DNA of 24,408 nucleotides from Paulinella micropora (GCA_009731375.1 BJOX01000168.1:77709-102116); one strand, 5' to 3'; shown: positions 8,326-16,400, counted from the first letter of the stretch. Numbers and translations are program-made. The notes: a model not told the origin generated them from the sequence alone.

Positions 8326-8694
8326 TTACTTTAAACGAATATTGAAGTTCTTTCGTAATTCATCAGACACCGCATCCACATACAAAAGNNNNNNNNNNGT
8401 GGTGCTTGTGGTGGGCCTAGTTGTGGTGCTTGTGGTGGTCCTAGTTGTGGTGCTTGTGGCGGTGCTTGTGGCGGTGCTTGTGGTGGTGCTTGTGGTGGTG
8501 CTTGTATGTATTGAGGTTGGAACTGTGGTGGTGGTAATAACATTAAATTATTTTTTCTATCTTGTTCAAATTTTACATCCTCTATAAGTTTTTGCTCTCT
8601 GTTCGCCTCCCTTATTAATTCTTCTTGTCTTTCCTTCATTTCCGCATTCTCCTTCCTCTCCATTCTTTTCTTCTCATCTTCTGCCTGTTCTCTT
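8326..8694 (-). CDS. Coiled-coil and Pro-Gln-Ala repeat protein fragment (viral region)
   Basis: After the gap at 8695-8704 the minus strand encodes a highly charged helix (REQAEDEKKRMERKENAEMK and on), then a QAPPQAPPQAPPQ repeat tract from the GGTGCTTGT-type repeats at 8399-8515. A further gap lies at 8389-8398. Beyond it the most protein-like frame ends DAVSDELRKNFNIRLK with TAA at 8326-8328. This differs from the frame obtained by counting the gap as exactly 10 bases, which ends at 8331. The piece may be the tail of the ATPase gene or a separate gene whose start is in the gap. Function is unknown. Confidence 0.45.
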
Positions 8695-8704
8695 NNNNNN
8701 NNNN

Positions 8705-9170
8705 TGCTCGGTCTTTCTGCTGGTGCTTGTCCCTGCTTCTTCTTTTCTTCTTTACCACAATAAAGAAACTTTGGCTTCGGTTCTTCTTTCTCGTCTTGAA
8801 CAACCTCGCCTTCTTCTTGCTCTTCGTCAGGTTTATTCAGCTTGTCTAACTCGTAATCAATCACACTGTATCCGTCCGTTTTCAAATATGTATATATCGC
8901 CATCGGGTTTCCCTTCTTCTTGAAGTGCTTAACCATTTCTTTGTAGATGTAGTCCTTATGTACCGTGCTGGCTATAATGACGATACGGGTCTTTTTATCA
9001 GTTGTTCTTTTCAGGATTTCAAACACTGCCGTGCTCTTGCCACTCTTCTTGCGAGCGAGAAGAAAAATATTGGCATACGGTTCATCAAATAACTTATATC
9101 CTTTTGCCAACTTGTCTCCATCTCCGTTTTGCTTGACTGGTCTAACTCGTATATCATTAATTTTCTCCAT
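8705..9170 (-). CDS. P-loop ATPase N-terminus, A32-like packaging ATPase of small DNA viruses (partial)
   Basis: The start is ATG at 9168-9170. Residues ~34-47 (NIFLLARKKSGKST) hold a Walker A motif of the A-x4-G-K-S form (A39 to S46) after a hydrophobic strand. A second strand follows (TRIVIIAS, ~61-68) and then a conserved-looking TVHKD. This layout matches FtsK/HerA-type genome-packaging ATPases (A32-like) of Polintons, Polinton-like viruses, virophages and large DNA viruses. From ~residue 110 the sequence is Glu/Lys-rich (EEQEEGEVVQDEKEEPKPK). No Walker B or arginine finger is visible before the gap at 8695-8704, so only about the first 155 residues are seen. It starts 13 bases after the stop of the preceding minus-strand gene, a compact viral arrangement. 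ATPase is well supported; the packaging role is inferred from family and context. Confidence 0.65.
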
Positions 9171-9183
9171 CGCTATATTTTCG

Positions 9184-9555
9184 TCAAGCCAAAAATTCTA
9201 AACAAATAACAATTCTTCCAGCTAGTTGGTCAGTCTCAATACTACCATTGTCCGTTTTAAGCACTCTAAAACTGTATTGACCGTCGGTCCAATTAATAAT
9301 ACCTAAGTTGTAGCTAAGATTGGAAATGTTCGCAGTGTTGCTATCAGCGAATGTTCCAATAATCCCAATGCGGTCCATATAAAGGATTTTTGTTTTCGTC
9401 TCCGTCGTATTATTCATATAGTGGATAAACTTAACATTCATTCTGGTCGGGGTAAAGTTCATTTGAATGTTTTTGTCAAATGTCTTGCTACCATTAACCC
9501 CGCCTGAAAAATCATTACTTAGAAAAATAATCTTTTGGCATTTGAAATCAGTCAT
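9184..9555 (-). CDS. Small beta-rich viral-like protein (123 aa), hypothetical
   Basis: This intact frame runs from ATG (9553-9555) to TGA (9184-9186). Its composition is Asn/Thr/Ile-rich, with alternating hydrophobic residues (KTKILYMDRIGIIGTF, GRIVICLEFL) that suggest an all-beta fold of the size of small virion components. There is no signal peptide or membrane helix. It lies 13 bases upstream of the ATPase gene on the same strand. An AT-rich interval separates it from the divergent fibre-like gene, so it may share a promoter region with that gene. I recognise no family; a minor structural protein is only a guess from context. Confidence 0.55.
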   Translation of the reverse strand: MTDFKCQKIIFLSNDFSGGVNGSKTFDKNIQMNFTPTRMNVKFIHYMNNTTETKTKILYMDRIGIIGTFADSNTANISNLSYNLGIINWTDGQYSFRVLKTDNGSIETDQLAGRIVICLEFLA

Positions 9556-9638
9556 TTGTGTTTTTTTGTTTCTATATGTTGTATAATATATTATGTTAAT
9601 ATTATTATTTGTGTGCTCTGTGTTAGGTCGGACTGCTT
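9556..9638. promoter_or_regulatory. AT-rich divergent intergenic region of the viral cassette
   Basis: About 80 bp of strongly AT-rich DNA (tatgttgtataatatattat) separates the minus-strand gene block from the plus-strand fibre-like region. Its position and composition fit a bidirectional promoter. No specific motif can be assigned. Confidence 0.3.
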
Positions 9639-9839
9639 GTGATTTCTATTCACGGGTCAGTGATAAAAAATGAAAGTTGTGTGTGGTGTATTCAAAAAGG
9701 AATAGAAACCAAATTTAAATGTGTTTTCATAAATAACGGAAATAATGATTGTCGTAGTTTTGATGAAGCTATTCCGCTAATCTGTGCTGGTGATGCTTCT
9801 TGGTATAAAACTGATTTGTATGAATGTTCATTTCTTTGA
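9639..9839 (+). CDS. Short Cys-containing open frame, hypothetical
   Basis: A 66-codon frame with a non-ATG (GTG) start, stopping at 9837-9839. It contains NESCVWCIQKGIETKFKC and a later SFDEAIPLICAGD. The amino-acid mix is reasonable for a real protein, and it lies between the divergent promoter region and the fibre-like gene. It may be the remains of a small gene or of the fibre gene's original 5' part in another frame. No family is recognised. Confidence 0.3.
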   Translation: MISIHGSVIKNESCVWCIQKGIETKFKCVFINNGNNDCRSFDEAIPLICAGDASWYKTDLYECSFL

Positions 9840-9894
9840 GCTAGAAGGCGATGGAAGGCAAATACCGATAAGTAAGGTTAAAATACCCACATAA

Positions 9895-11010
9895 GTGTTG
9901 GCCGTTTCGCACGGAATGTTCTTTTCAGACAGCCTCACGATACAAAGCACATTAACAACAAGCGACAATATAGTAGTAGGTGCTGGAAAAAGTGTTTTCA
10001 TAGATAGGTCAGGATATACAAACACAAACAACAAATTAGTTTTATGGGATGGTGGAACAGGCTCCACGACTGCTTTTAATTGATTTGGTATTAAGCTAGA
10101 CACAATGATGTATAATGTTAATGCTACAACTGATAATCACATATTTTACTATGGTGCCACAAATGAATTATTTAGAATTGGTAATGCTGGAATTACTGCT
10201 TCAAAGGCACTAACAGCAAATGCGGGAATTACATACACAGGCACACTATCATCGGCATTAGCATCAACTAATGGGGCAAAAATAGCAATTCAAGGACAAA
10301 CAGACGGGACGAATGCGAGAGGAATATTTGTATGGGATGCTACTGATTCAAACTGGGGAATTTATATGTCTCAGTCTGGGAATAATAAATCATTAAGTGG
10401 AGGAACAGCACCAGCAGGAGGAGGCGGAGGATTAACTTCTTATGCTATTAGATTTAGAGTGAATGGTTCTTCAACGAGTGGGTTCATATGGGAGAATAAT
10501 TCAAATACTGCTTTAATGTCATTAAGAGCAAGCGATGGTCAGTTATGGGTATTGGCTAGTCCTATCGTATATTCAGATAGACGAAAAAAAGAAGATATAA
10601 AGGAATGCTTAGGCTTAGATTTTATTAATAAGTTAAATCCAGTCTGCTATCGTATGATTGATGACAACAAGAAATGTAGGACTGGTTTGATAGCACAGGA
10701 ATTAGAAGAAATACTAACAGAAATGGATATGCTAGATTTTGGTGGTTTTATAAAAGAAACAATTATGGTTCCGTGTCCAAAGCAAAGAAAAGAATGCGAA
10801 TTGAAAGGTGTGAGTGCTAATCCAGAAGATGTTAAATGTGTTGATAGTGGTGATGTCAGTTATGGTATAGGTTATTCCGAGTTTATCGCCCCGTTAATTA
10901 AAGCGGTTCAACAATTATCAGAAAAAGTGAATACATCTACCGATGTAATCGGTAATTTAGAAAAAGAAAATAAAAATCTTGTGAATGTATTACAAGACCA
11001 AGCGAATTAA
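9895..11010 (+). pseudogene. Fibre-like protein with C-terminal Peptidase_S74 chaperone domain, interrupted by stops
   Basis: One reading frame carries the whole product. The upstream section (9895-10080) is Asn/Thr/Gly-rich and typical of trimeric fibre shafts (SLTIQSTLTTSDNIVVGAGK). It ends in TGA at 10081-10083, and the same frame resumes to an ATG at 10105 and continues 301 codons. Counting from 10105, residues ~1-150 are shaft-like. Residues ~157-162 (SDRRKK) place a Ser and a Lys five residues apart, as in the self-cleaving S74 dyad of phage endosialidases. Then follow LGLDFINKLNPVCYRM and CRTGLIAQELEEI, core S74 motifs, and a C-terminal coiled coil. S74 domains trimerise fibres and cleave themselves off. 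Another in-frame stop (TAA, 9892-9894) lies just upstream. The frame after the final TAA (11008-11010) still looks coiled-coil-like (LAELRTEV). The S74 call is strong; whether the gene works is doubtful. Confidence 0.75.
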
Positions 11011-11041
11011 TTAGCAGAACTAAGAACGGAAGTATTCCCCA

Positions 11042-11308
11042 ATGCCCCCTAGATTACACCCACCACCAGTCATAGAAGTAGATGGAGGCGAACTGACACC
11101 AGAGTTGAAGAACCGTGTGTTAGATGCCCAACTTAAGCAGGAAGAAAAAAAATTAGACCACGAATACGAGGACAACTGGGATTGTTGTATGTCTAAGCGA
11201 AAAACCGACAGCCGTCTTATCAAATACTTATTTCAAATGCGCATCATTATCGCCATCATCACCCAGGCCTCGACGCCACGAATGCGCCGCATCCTTCGCC
11301 GAGGCTAG
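11042..11308 (+). CDS. Small acidic protein with CC-x-SK motif, end replaced at the viral boundary
   Basis: The start is ATG at 11042-11044, 31 bases after the fibre-like gene's stop. The first ~55 residues are acidic and helical (ELTPELKNRVLDAQLKQEEK), followed by DCCMSKRKTDSRLIKYLF and a short hydrophobic stretch (MRIIIAIIT). The viral-type composition ends near 11240. After that the DNA is GC-rich (gcgccgcatccttcgccgag), and the last residues (MRRILRRG) probably come from non-viral sequence. I infer a truncated small membrane-anchored viral protein. No family is named. Confidence 0.4.
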   Translation: MPPRLHPPPVIEVDGGELTPELKNRVLDAQLKQEEKKLDHEYEDNWDCCMSKRKTDSRLIKYLFQMRIIIAIITQASTPRMRRILRRG

Positions 11309-11334
11309 AAAGATAGATAGATAGATAGCTGAAA
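11309..11334. repeat. Short (GATA)n block at the viral/host boundary
   Basis: aaagatagatagatagatag separates the end of the viral segment from the dispersed repeat. The same motif borders both copies of that repeat. Confidence 0.7.
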
Positions 11335-11964
11335 TATCGACTAATGTCAGAAAAAAGGAGCTTCTGATTTCGTCAACCAGGAAGTCTGTGGGTAAAGTAT
11401 TAACCCGATGCCCAGCTAAGCCGTGATGTTTGCACGGAAGGGACTGATACAGGCAATACCAAAGCTCCCTAGTACCAGGCGGGGCCAGGGCTCGTTCCAT
11501 AAGCGCCCCTTGCAGAACGAGCTCCCACCTCCATTACAGAGGGCCCAGTAAGCAGATGGAGTTTCGAGACTGTTCGACAGTCTAGTATAAACCGACAGAG
11601 CACTGTGGGTTTTATTCCGGGCTCAACAAGCGAGAAAGGGCACCCTGAGGGAACAGGATTGTGCTTCCCGTCGCTATTTCGGCATGTGACTTATAGGCGT
11701 ATGGCTAGGCACACATAAGGCACCCCACCACGGGCCCAGCACACTCACACCATCCCCTAATTCTCTGTCTGTCGACAGATGGCACCCATTTCAAAAAATC
11801 AAGCCCAAGAGAGGGTCAGTGACACCTCAAGTGGCCTTGGTTCATTCCGTAGAGTAAGTGATAAGATCAACTGATGAAATATCGACTAATGTCAGAAAAA
11901 AGGAGCTTCTGATTTCGTCAACCAGGAAGTCTGTGGGTAAAGTATTAACCCGATGCCCAGCTAA
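11335..11964. mobile_element. Dispersed repeat copy 1, with ~85-bp direct terminal repeats
   Basis: The ~85-bp segment from atatcgactaatgtcagaaa to cgatgcccagctaag occurs at both ends (about 11335-11421 and 11877-11965) as direct repeats. Between them is a ~440-bp core nearly identical to 19947-20386. The core holds a short hairpin (agactgttcgacagtct), a TATAAA-like gtataaaccg just after it, and on the minus strand an AATAAA. Both ends abut GATA blocks. Repeated ends recall an LTR-type or tandemly arranged element, but I recognise no named family. The short minus-strand frames across it have no recognisable domain. Confidence 0.65.
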
Positions 11965-11965
11965 G

Positions 11966-12012
<47 letters not shown>
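11965..12012. repeat. (GATA)n microsatellite
   Basis: About eleven GATA units follow directly after the dispersed repeat and lead into the TG/TATG satellite. Confidence 0.95.
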
Positions 12013-12013
<1 letters not shown>

Positions 12014-12353
12014 GTGTGTGTGTGTGTGTGTTTGTGTTTGTATATATGCGTATGAGTATGTATGTATGTACGTATGTATGTATACGTATGTATGTATGTA
12101 GGTATGTATGTTTGAATGTATGTGTGTATGTATGTATGTATGTATGTGTGAGTGTGTGTGTGTGTATGTATGTCTGCATATGTATGTGTGTATGTGTGTA
12201 TGTATGTATGTATGTATGTATGTATGTGTGTATGTATGTATGTATGTATGTGTGTGTGTATGTATGTATGTATGTATATATGTATGTATACGTATGCATG
12301 TATGTATGTATGTGTGTATGTATGTATATATGTATGTATGTATGTATATATGC

Positions 12354-12384
<31 letters not shown>

Positions 12385-12486
12385 TGTATGTATGTGTGTA
12401 TGTGTGTATGTGTGTATGTATGTATGTATGTGTATGTATGTATGTATGTATGTGTTTGCATTTGTGCGTGCATGTTTGTATGTATG

Positions 12487-12518
<32 letters not shown>

Positions 12519-12571
12519 TGTATATATGTATGTATACGTATGCATGTATGTATGTATGTATGTATGTATGC

Positions 12572-12602
<31 letters not shown>

Positions 12603-13010
12603 TATATATATGCATACGTATGTATGTATGTATGTGTGTATGTGTGTATGTATGTATGTATATGTGTGTATGTATGTATGTATGTATGTATGTATGTATG
12701 TGTGTATGTATGTATGTATGTATGTATATATGCATACGTATGTACGTATGTATGTGTGTATGTGTGTATGTATGTATGTATGTGTGTGTGTGCATGTATG
12801 TATGTATGTATGTATGTATGTATGTGTGTATGTATGCATGTATGTGTGTGTGTATGTATGCATATAAGGATGTTTGTACGTATGTATGTATATGTGTGTA
12901 TGCATGTATGTATGTATGTATGTATGTATGTACGTATGTATGTATGTATGTATGTATGTATGTACGTATGTACGTATGTATGTATGTATGTGTGTGCGTG
13001 TGTGCTTGTA

Positions 13011-13047
<37 letters not shown>

Positions 13048-13230
13048 ATGTATGTATGTACGTATGTACGTATGTATGTATATATGTATGTATGTATGTA
13101 TGTACGTATGTATGTATGTATGTATGTATGTATGCATGTATGTATGTGTGCGTGTGTGTTTGTATGTGTGTGTGTGTATGTTGTATGTATGTATGTATGT
13201 GTGTGTATGTATGTATGTATGTATGTATAT

Positions 13231-13286
<56 letters not shown>

Positions 13287-13485
13287 TATGTGTGTGTATG
13301 TATGTATGTATGTATGTGTGTATGTGTGTGTGTGTGTTTGTATGCATATATGTATGTATGTATGGATGTATGTATGTATGTGTGTTTGTACGTGTGTGTG
13401 TATGTGTGTGTGTGTATGTGTGTGTATGTATGTATATATGTATGTATGTATGTATGTCTGTGTGTGTGTGTGTGTGGTTGTATGC

Positions 13486-13547
<62 letters not shown>

Positions 13548-13592
13548 TTGTATGCATATATGTATGTATGTATGTATGAATTTATGTATGTA

Positions 13593-13623
<31 letters not shown>

Positions 13624-13735
13624 GTGTATGTATGTACGTATGTATGTACATGTATGTATACGTATATGTGTATGTATACGTACGTATGTGTGTACATGTA
13701 TGTATACGTATACATGTGTGTGTGTGTGCAACGTG
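12013..13735. repeat. TATG/TG satellite, ~1.7 kb, imperfect
   Basis: The array is mostly TATG with TG, TACG, TATA and TGCA variants. All long frames here (poly Tyr-Val-Cys-Met on the plus strand, poly His-Thr-Tyr-Ile on the minus strand) are repeat translations and not genes. Distinct marker variants (tttgcatttgtgcgtgcatg, gtatacgtatgcatg) allow copies to be tracked. Its first ~155 bp recur directly at 14207-14361 and the next ~410 bp recur inverted at 14671-15057. A poly-TA interruption lies at about 13226-13250. Confidence 0.95.
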
Positions 13736-13770
13736 AGAGAGAGCTAAAGAGAGAGAGAGAGAGAGAGTGT
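13736..13770. repeat. (GA)n block
   Basis: gagagagagctaaagagagag and more GA separate two copies of a ~130-bp TATG variant segment (about 13600-13735 and 13770-13905). Confidence 0.85.
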
Positions 13771-13925
13771 GTGTATGTATGTATGTATGTATGTACGTAT
13801 GTATGTACGTATGTATGTACATGTATGTATACGTATATGTGTATGTATACGTACGTATGTATGTATGTATAACGTATACATGTGTGTGTGTGTGAGAGAC
13901 AGAGAGAGAGAGACAGAGACGGTAC
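13771..13925. repeat. Second copy of the TATG/TACG variant segment plus GA tail
   Basis: The string gtacatgtatgtatacgtat followed by atgtgtatgtatacgtacgt repeats the content of about 13640-13690. A TG tract and an agagaca tract follow. It is a local tandem duplication of about 150-165 bp. Confidence 0.75.
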
Positions 13926-14155
13926 CGGTCTGAATAAAATGCACCTAGGCCTCAAAAGTTCGGTCTGTTTGAAAAAACTGGTCAGGTCGGTGCATTACCA
14001 ATTACAGTCCTGAACTCATATGTTTGGAGGAGCAAAAAAAAAACGGGCTTCAGTTCAAAAAAGAGTCGGAGCGCCGACATGGTACCCTCCTTTCTCTTGC
14101 AAGATCACTACCACCACTTGTAGCACAACGTAACGTTCACATAACGTAAAAAATC
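13926..14155. other. Unique spacer between satellite blocks
   Basis: About 230 bp of non-repetitive sequence. It contains an 8-bp inverted pair (aatgcacc about 13938-13947, ggtgcatt about 13989-13997) and an AATAAA at 13934. No gene is supported. Confidence 0.4.
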
Positions 14156-14160
14156 GATAG

Positions 14161-14191
<31 letters not shown>

Positions 14192-14205
14192 GATAGATAG
14201 ATAGA
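14156..14205. repeat. (GATA)n microsatellite
   Basis: About twelve GATA units with one AATA variant, preceding the direct copy of the TATG satellite start. This repeats the GATA-then-TG order seen at 11965-12030. Confidence 0.9.
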
Positions 14206-14206
14206 T

Positions 14207-14361
14207 GTGTGTGTGTGTTTGTTTGTGTTTGTATGTATGCGTATGAGTATGTATGTATGTACGTATGTATGTATACGTATGTATGTATGTAGGTATGTAT
14301 GTTTGAATGTATGTGTGTATGTATGTATGTATGTATGTGTGAGTGTGTGTGTGTGTATGTG
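14207..14361 (+). repeat. Direct copy of the TATG satellite start
   Basis: This is nearly identical to about 12013-12168, sharing tatgcgtatgagtatgtatg, gtatgtaggtatgtatgttt and gtgtgagtgtgtgtgtgtgt. The similarity ends at 14360, exactly where the inverted copy at 14671-15057 picks up in source coordinates. Confidence 0.85.
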
Positions 14362-14417
14362 GTTTTGCTGGTTGGTTGGCAACAGCTGTAACAGTCGAAT
14401 GAATGCACGTTTCTTTT

Positions 14418-14641
14418 TTATTCCACTTCAGGCACCGTCTGTAAGACGAGCCCAAGGCGACGCAATCCGGCGGCAGCCTCTTGCGGGGACAAACCAGCTG
14501 TCTGGCGCGGGCGTGCTAGTGCTTGCTCTTCGTTTGCAATAGCATCTACCTCCAAGGACAAGTCGTTTCTTACATTCCTTTGGTAGTAGTACCAGCGATA
14601 AAAAACGAGTACCAAAAGCATAGTTGTGCATGTTGGAATGG
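14418..14641 (-). CDS. Possible terminal exon of a single-pass membrane protein
   Basis: On the minus strand a pyrimidine-rich stretch (tccttttctatgcttctatt) ends in TTGCTAG, a good 3' splice-site context, just before 14641. The following frame encodes a hydrophobic segment (CTTMLLVLVFYRWYYYQRN), then an acidic and helical tail (SLEVDAIANEEQALARPRQ, then GLRRLGLVLQTVPEVE) and a TAA at 14418-14420. AATAAA overlaps the stop. The predicted exon would give a membrane helix followed by a ~55-residue tail. The upstream intron would be the TATG satellite. I recognise no family. It may equally be a chance frame or a fragment displaced by the nearby inversion. Confidence 0.35.
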
Positions 14642-14670
14642 CTAGCAATGAATAGAAGCATAGAAAAGGA

Positions 14671-15057
14671 CATATGCATACATACATACATACATACATA
14701 CATGCATACGTATACATACATATATACATACATACATACATACATACATACATACATACATACATACAAACATGCACGCACAAATGCAAACACATACATA
14801 CATACATACATACACATACATACATACATACGTACATACACACATACATACATACATACATACATATGCATATATACATACATACATACATATATACATA
14901 CATACACACATACATACATACATGCATACGTATACATACATATATACATACATACATACATACACACACACATACATACATACATACATACACACACATA
15001 CATACATACATACATACATACATACACACATACACACATACATATGCAGACATACAC
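14671..15057 (-). repeat. Inverted copy of part of the TATG satellite
   Basis: The reverse complement matches about 12168-12574 in order, including the markers tctgcatatgtatgtgtgta, gtatacgtatgcatgtatgt and tttgcatttgtgcgtgcatg. It is slightly shorter through loss of some TATG units. Confidence 0.85.
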
Positions 15058-15268
15058 TATGTTAGCAGCAGAGAGGGGACTGTCAGGACCACGTACTAAA
15101 CACTTACCCTTAGAACTGCATTTCATTCATCATGCACAGAGAGACAATAAGATTAAGTTTGTAAAGGTAGGAACTAAGAAACAAATTGCAGACATACTAA
15201 CCAAACATGGTCCTAAAGATCAATTCGAATATCTCGTTAGTAAATTTATGGTAACACTTGATCCATAA
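15058..15268 (+). pseudogene. Ty1/copia polyprotein fragment: RNase H C-terminus
   Basis: The frame carries SGPRTKHLPLELHFIHHAQR, then IKFVKVGTKKQIADILTK, and stops with TAA at 15266-15268. The R-T-K-H, H-F-I and ADILTK motifs in this order mark the end of the copia-type RNase H. That domain degrades the RNA strand of the RNA/DNA hybrid during reverse transcription. Only about 70 residues remain. The 5' edge coincides with the end of the inverted satellite copy at 15057, so gag, integrase and reverse transcriptase are missing and the fragment cannot act alone. The domain call is firm; the subfamily is undetermined. Confidence 0.85.
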
Positions 15269-16119
15269 TTTTACATCTCAAGTCTGCAAACTCACGCTAA
15301 ATACGCAAATTTACGCAAAGACAACTCATGTTTTTCTTTTCTGAGTTTTCTCTCTTTGAAGTGTGCAGGAAGTGTTTTGCGCAGGTAGTTGAGCGGCATC
15401 TTTTGGCATTGTTCCAGTCGAAGTGAAAGTCGAGTGTGAGTGTGAAGCGCGTGGGTCGATTGAACCACCATCGGTCACATTACAACGAAAGCGGGAAACT
15501 TGAAGACTTGGGCGATCGGAGCCGACTGTACGTCGAGTAGTTTTATTATGGCGGAATGGCATTATTTACTAATTATATGTGACTCAGCGAGTCAGTAATG
15601 TAATTTAGCTACGTACGAGTTTAATCAACTTGGAGGACCTATGAGGAAGCTTTAATCGACTTGATCGCGATGTCAACTTGGCAACGAGGCGGCAACAGCG
15701 GACTAACAGTTGGTGATTTACGAGTTTTGTGACAGGACACCATTTCCTTGCTAATTGGAATGGAGGTCATTATCGCATTTGTAATAGTTATTAATCGTAG
15801 ACGTATTGATTGATAATTTACAATATCGACATAGAACTAAGGGGGAGCGTTGGTAGGCAACTATGTTTTTACTTTTCTGAGTAATTGCTTTGTGACTGGT
15901 AAGTAATTTATTCGTATAGTAGAATGACCGTATAGTTCTAGTTAATAATTGTAAGGGACGTAACGGTCCATATTGGCATTCAGGATTTGACACTGACCAT
16001 TGAGTAATAATTACAGTCGTGCGGACTTTATTTCAGTTTCATTATTACCTTTGAGTTTGTCAGTCTGCTATCTACGTGCGGATTGAAAGTGTCGATTGGT
16101 ATCGTGGCTTCCGAGTAGT
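15269..16119. other. AT-rich sequence downstream of the copia fragment
   Basis: No gene is supported. A purine tract (aagggggag, about 15839-15847) followed by gcgttggtaggcaac resembles a copia polypurine tract plus LTR start, but it lies ~570 bp after the stop. Two similar ~36-bp segments, caactcatgtttttcttttc (15321) and caactatgtttttacttttc (15857), could be repeat remnants. A tgactcagcgagtca inverted pair lies near 15581. Confidence 0.35.
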
Positions 16120-16400
16120 ATTACTGGGTACATTCAAGTGTCAAACTTAGCCAGCGAATTTGAGTTAAGGGTCAGATTTCAGATTAGCGGTCAGATTTTA
16201 GATTAGTGGTCAGAATTCAAATTAGTTCAATTTAACGGTAATATTTCGCAAAAATTATGCAGATTTTGCGGACAGATATAGCAGTTAAGTTGCATTAATT
16301 TGAATTCTGACCACTAATCTGAAATCTGGCCGCTAACCTGAAATCTGCCCCTTAACAGAAATTCTATGGCTGAGTTTGACACTTGAATGTACTCAGTAAT
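16120..16400. repeat. Hairpin-type inverted repeat element (~281 bp, arms ~115 bp)
   Basis: The left arm starts attactgggtacattcaagt and the right arm, read in reverse complement, starts attactgagtacattcaagt. The arms run about 16120-16234 and 16282-16400 with a ~47-bp AT-rich loop. Each arm contains three tandem ~19-bp units of the form ggtcagatttcagattagc (16170, 16189 and 16208 in the left arm). This is the architecture of a foldback element or MITE. No transposase or clear target-site duplication is seen. Confidence 0.85.

Noticed and set aside
8331-9170. A single 279-residue protein including ATPase, coiled coil and PQA tail
   Set aside because: It depends on two 10-N placeholders being exactly 10 bases. 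The last part has a better frame ending at 8326.
9841-11052. Alternative genetic code in the fibre-like gene
   Set aside because: Neighbouring viral genes end plausibly at TGA and TAA with short spacers, and a frameshift elsewhere points to decay.
11842-13955. Very long open frames rich in His/Thr/Tyr/Ile or Tyr/Val/Cys/Met across the TATG satellite
   Set aside because: They are translations of a tetranucleotide repeat, open on both strands and in several frames. None contains a domain.
15848-16132. A complete copia 3' LTR ending in tgggtaca
   Set aside because: The proposed 3' end lies inside the arm of the hairpin element at 16120-16400 and has no partner LTR in the window.
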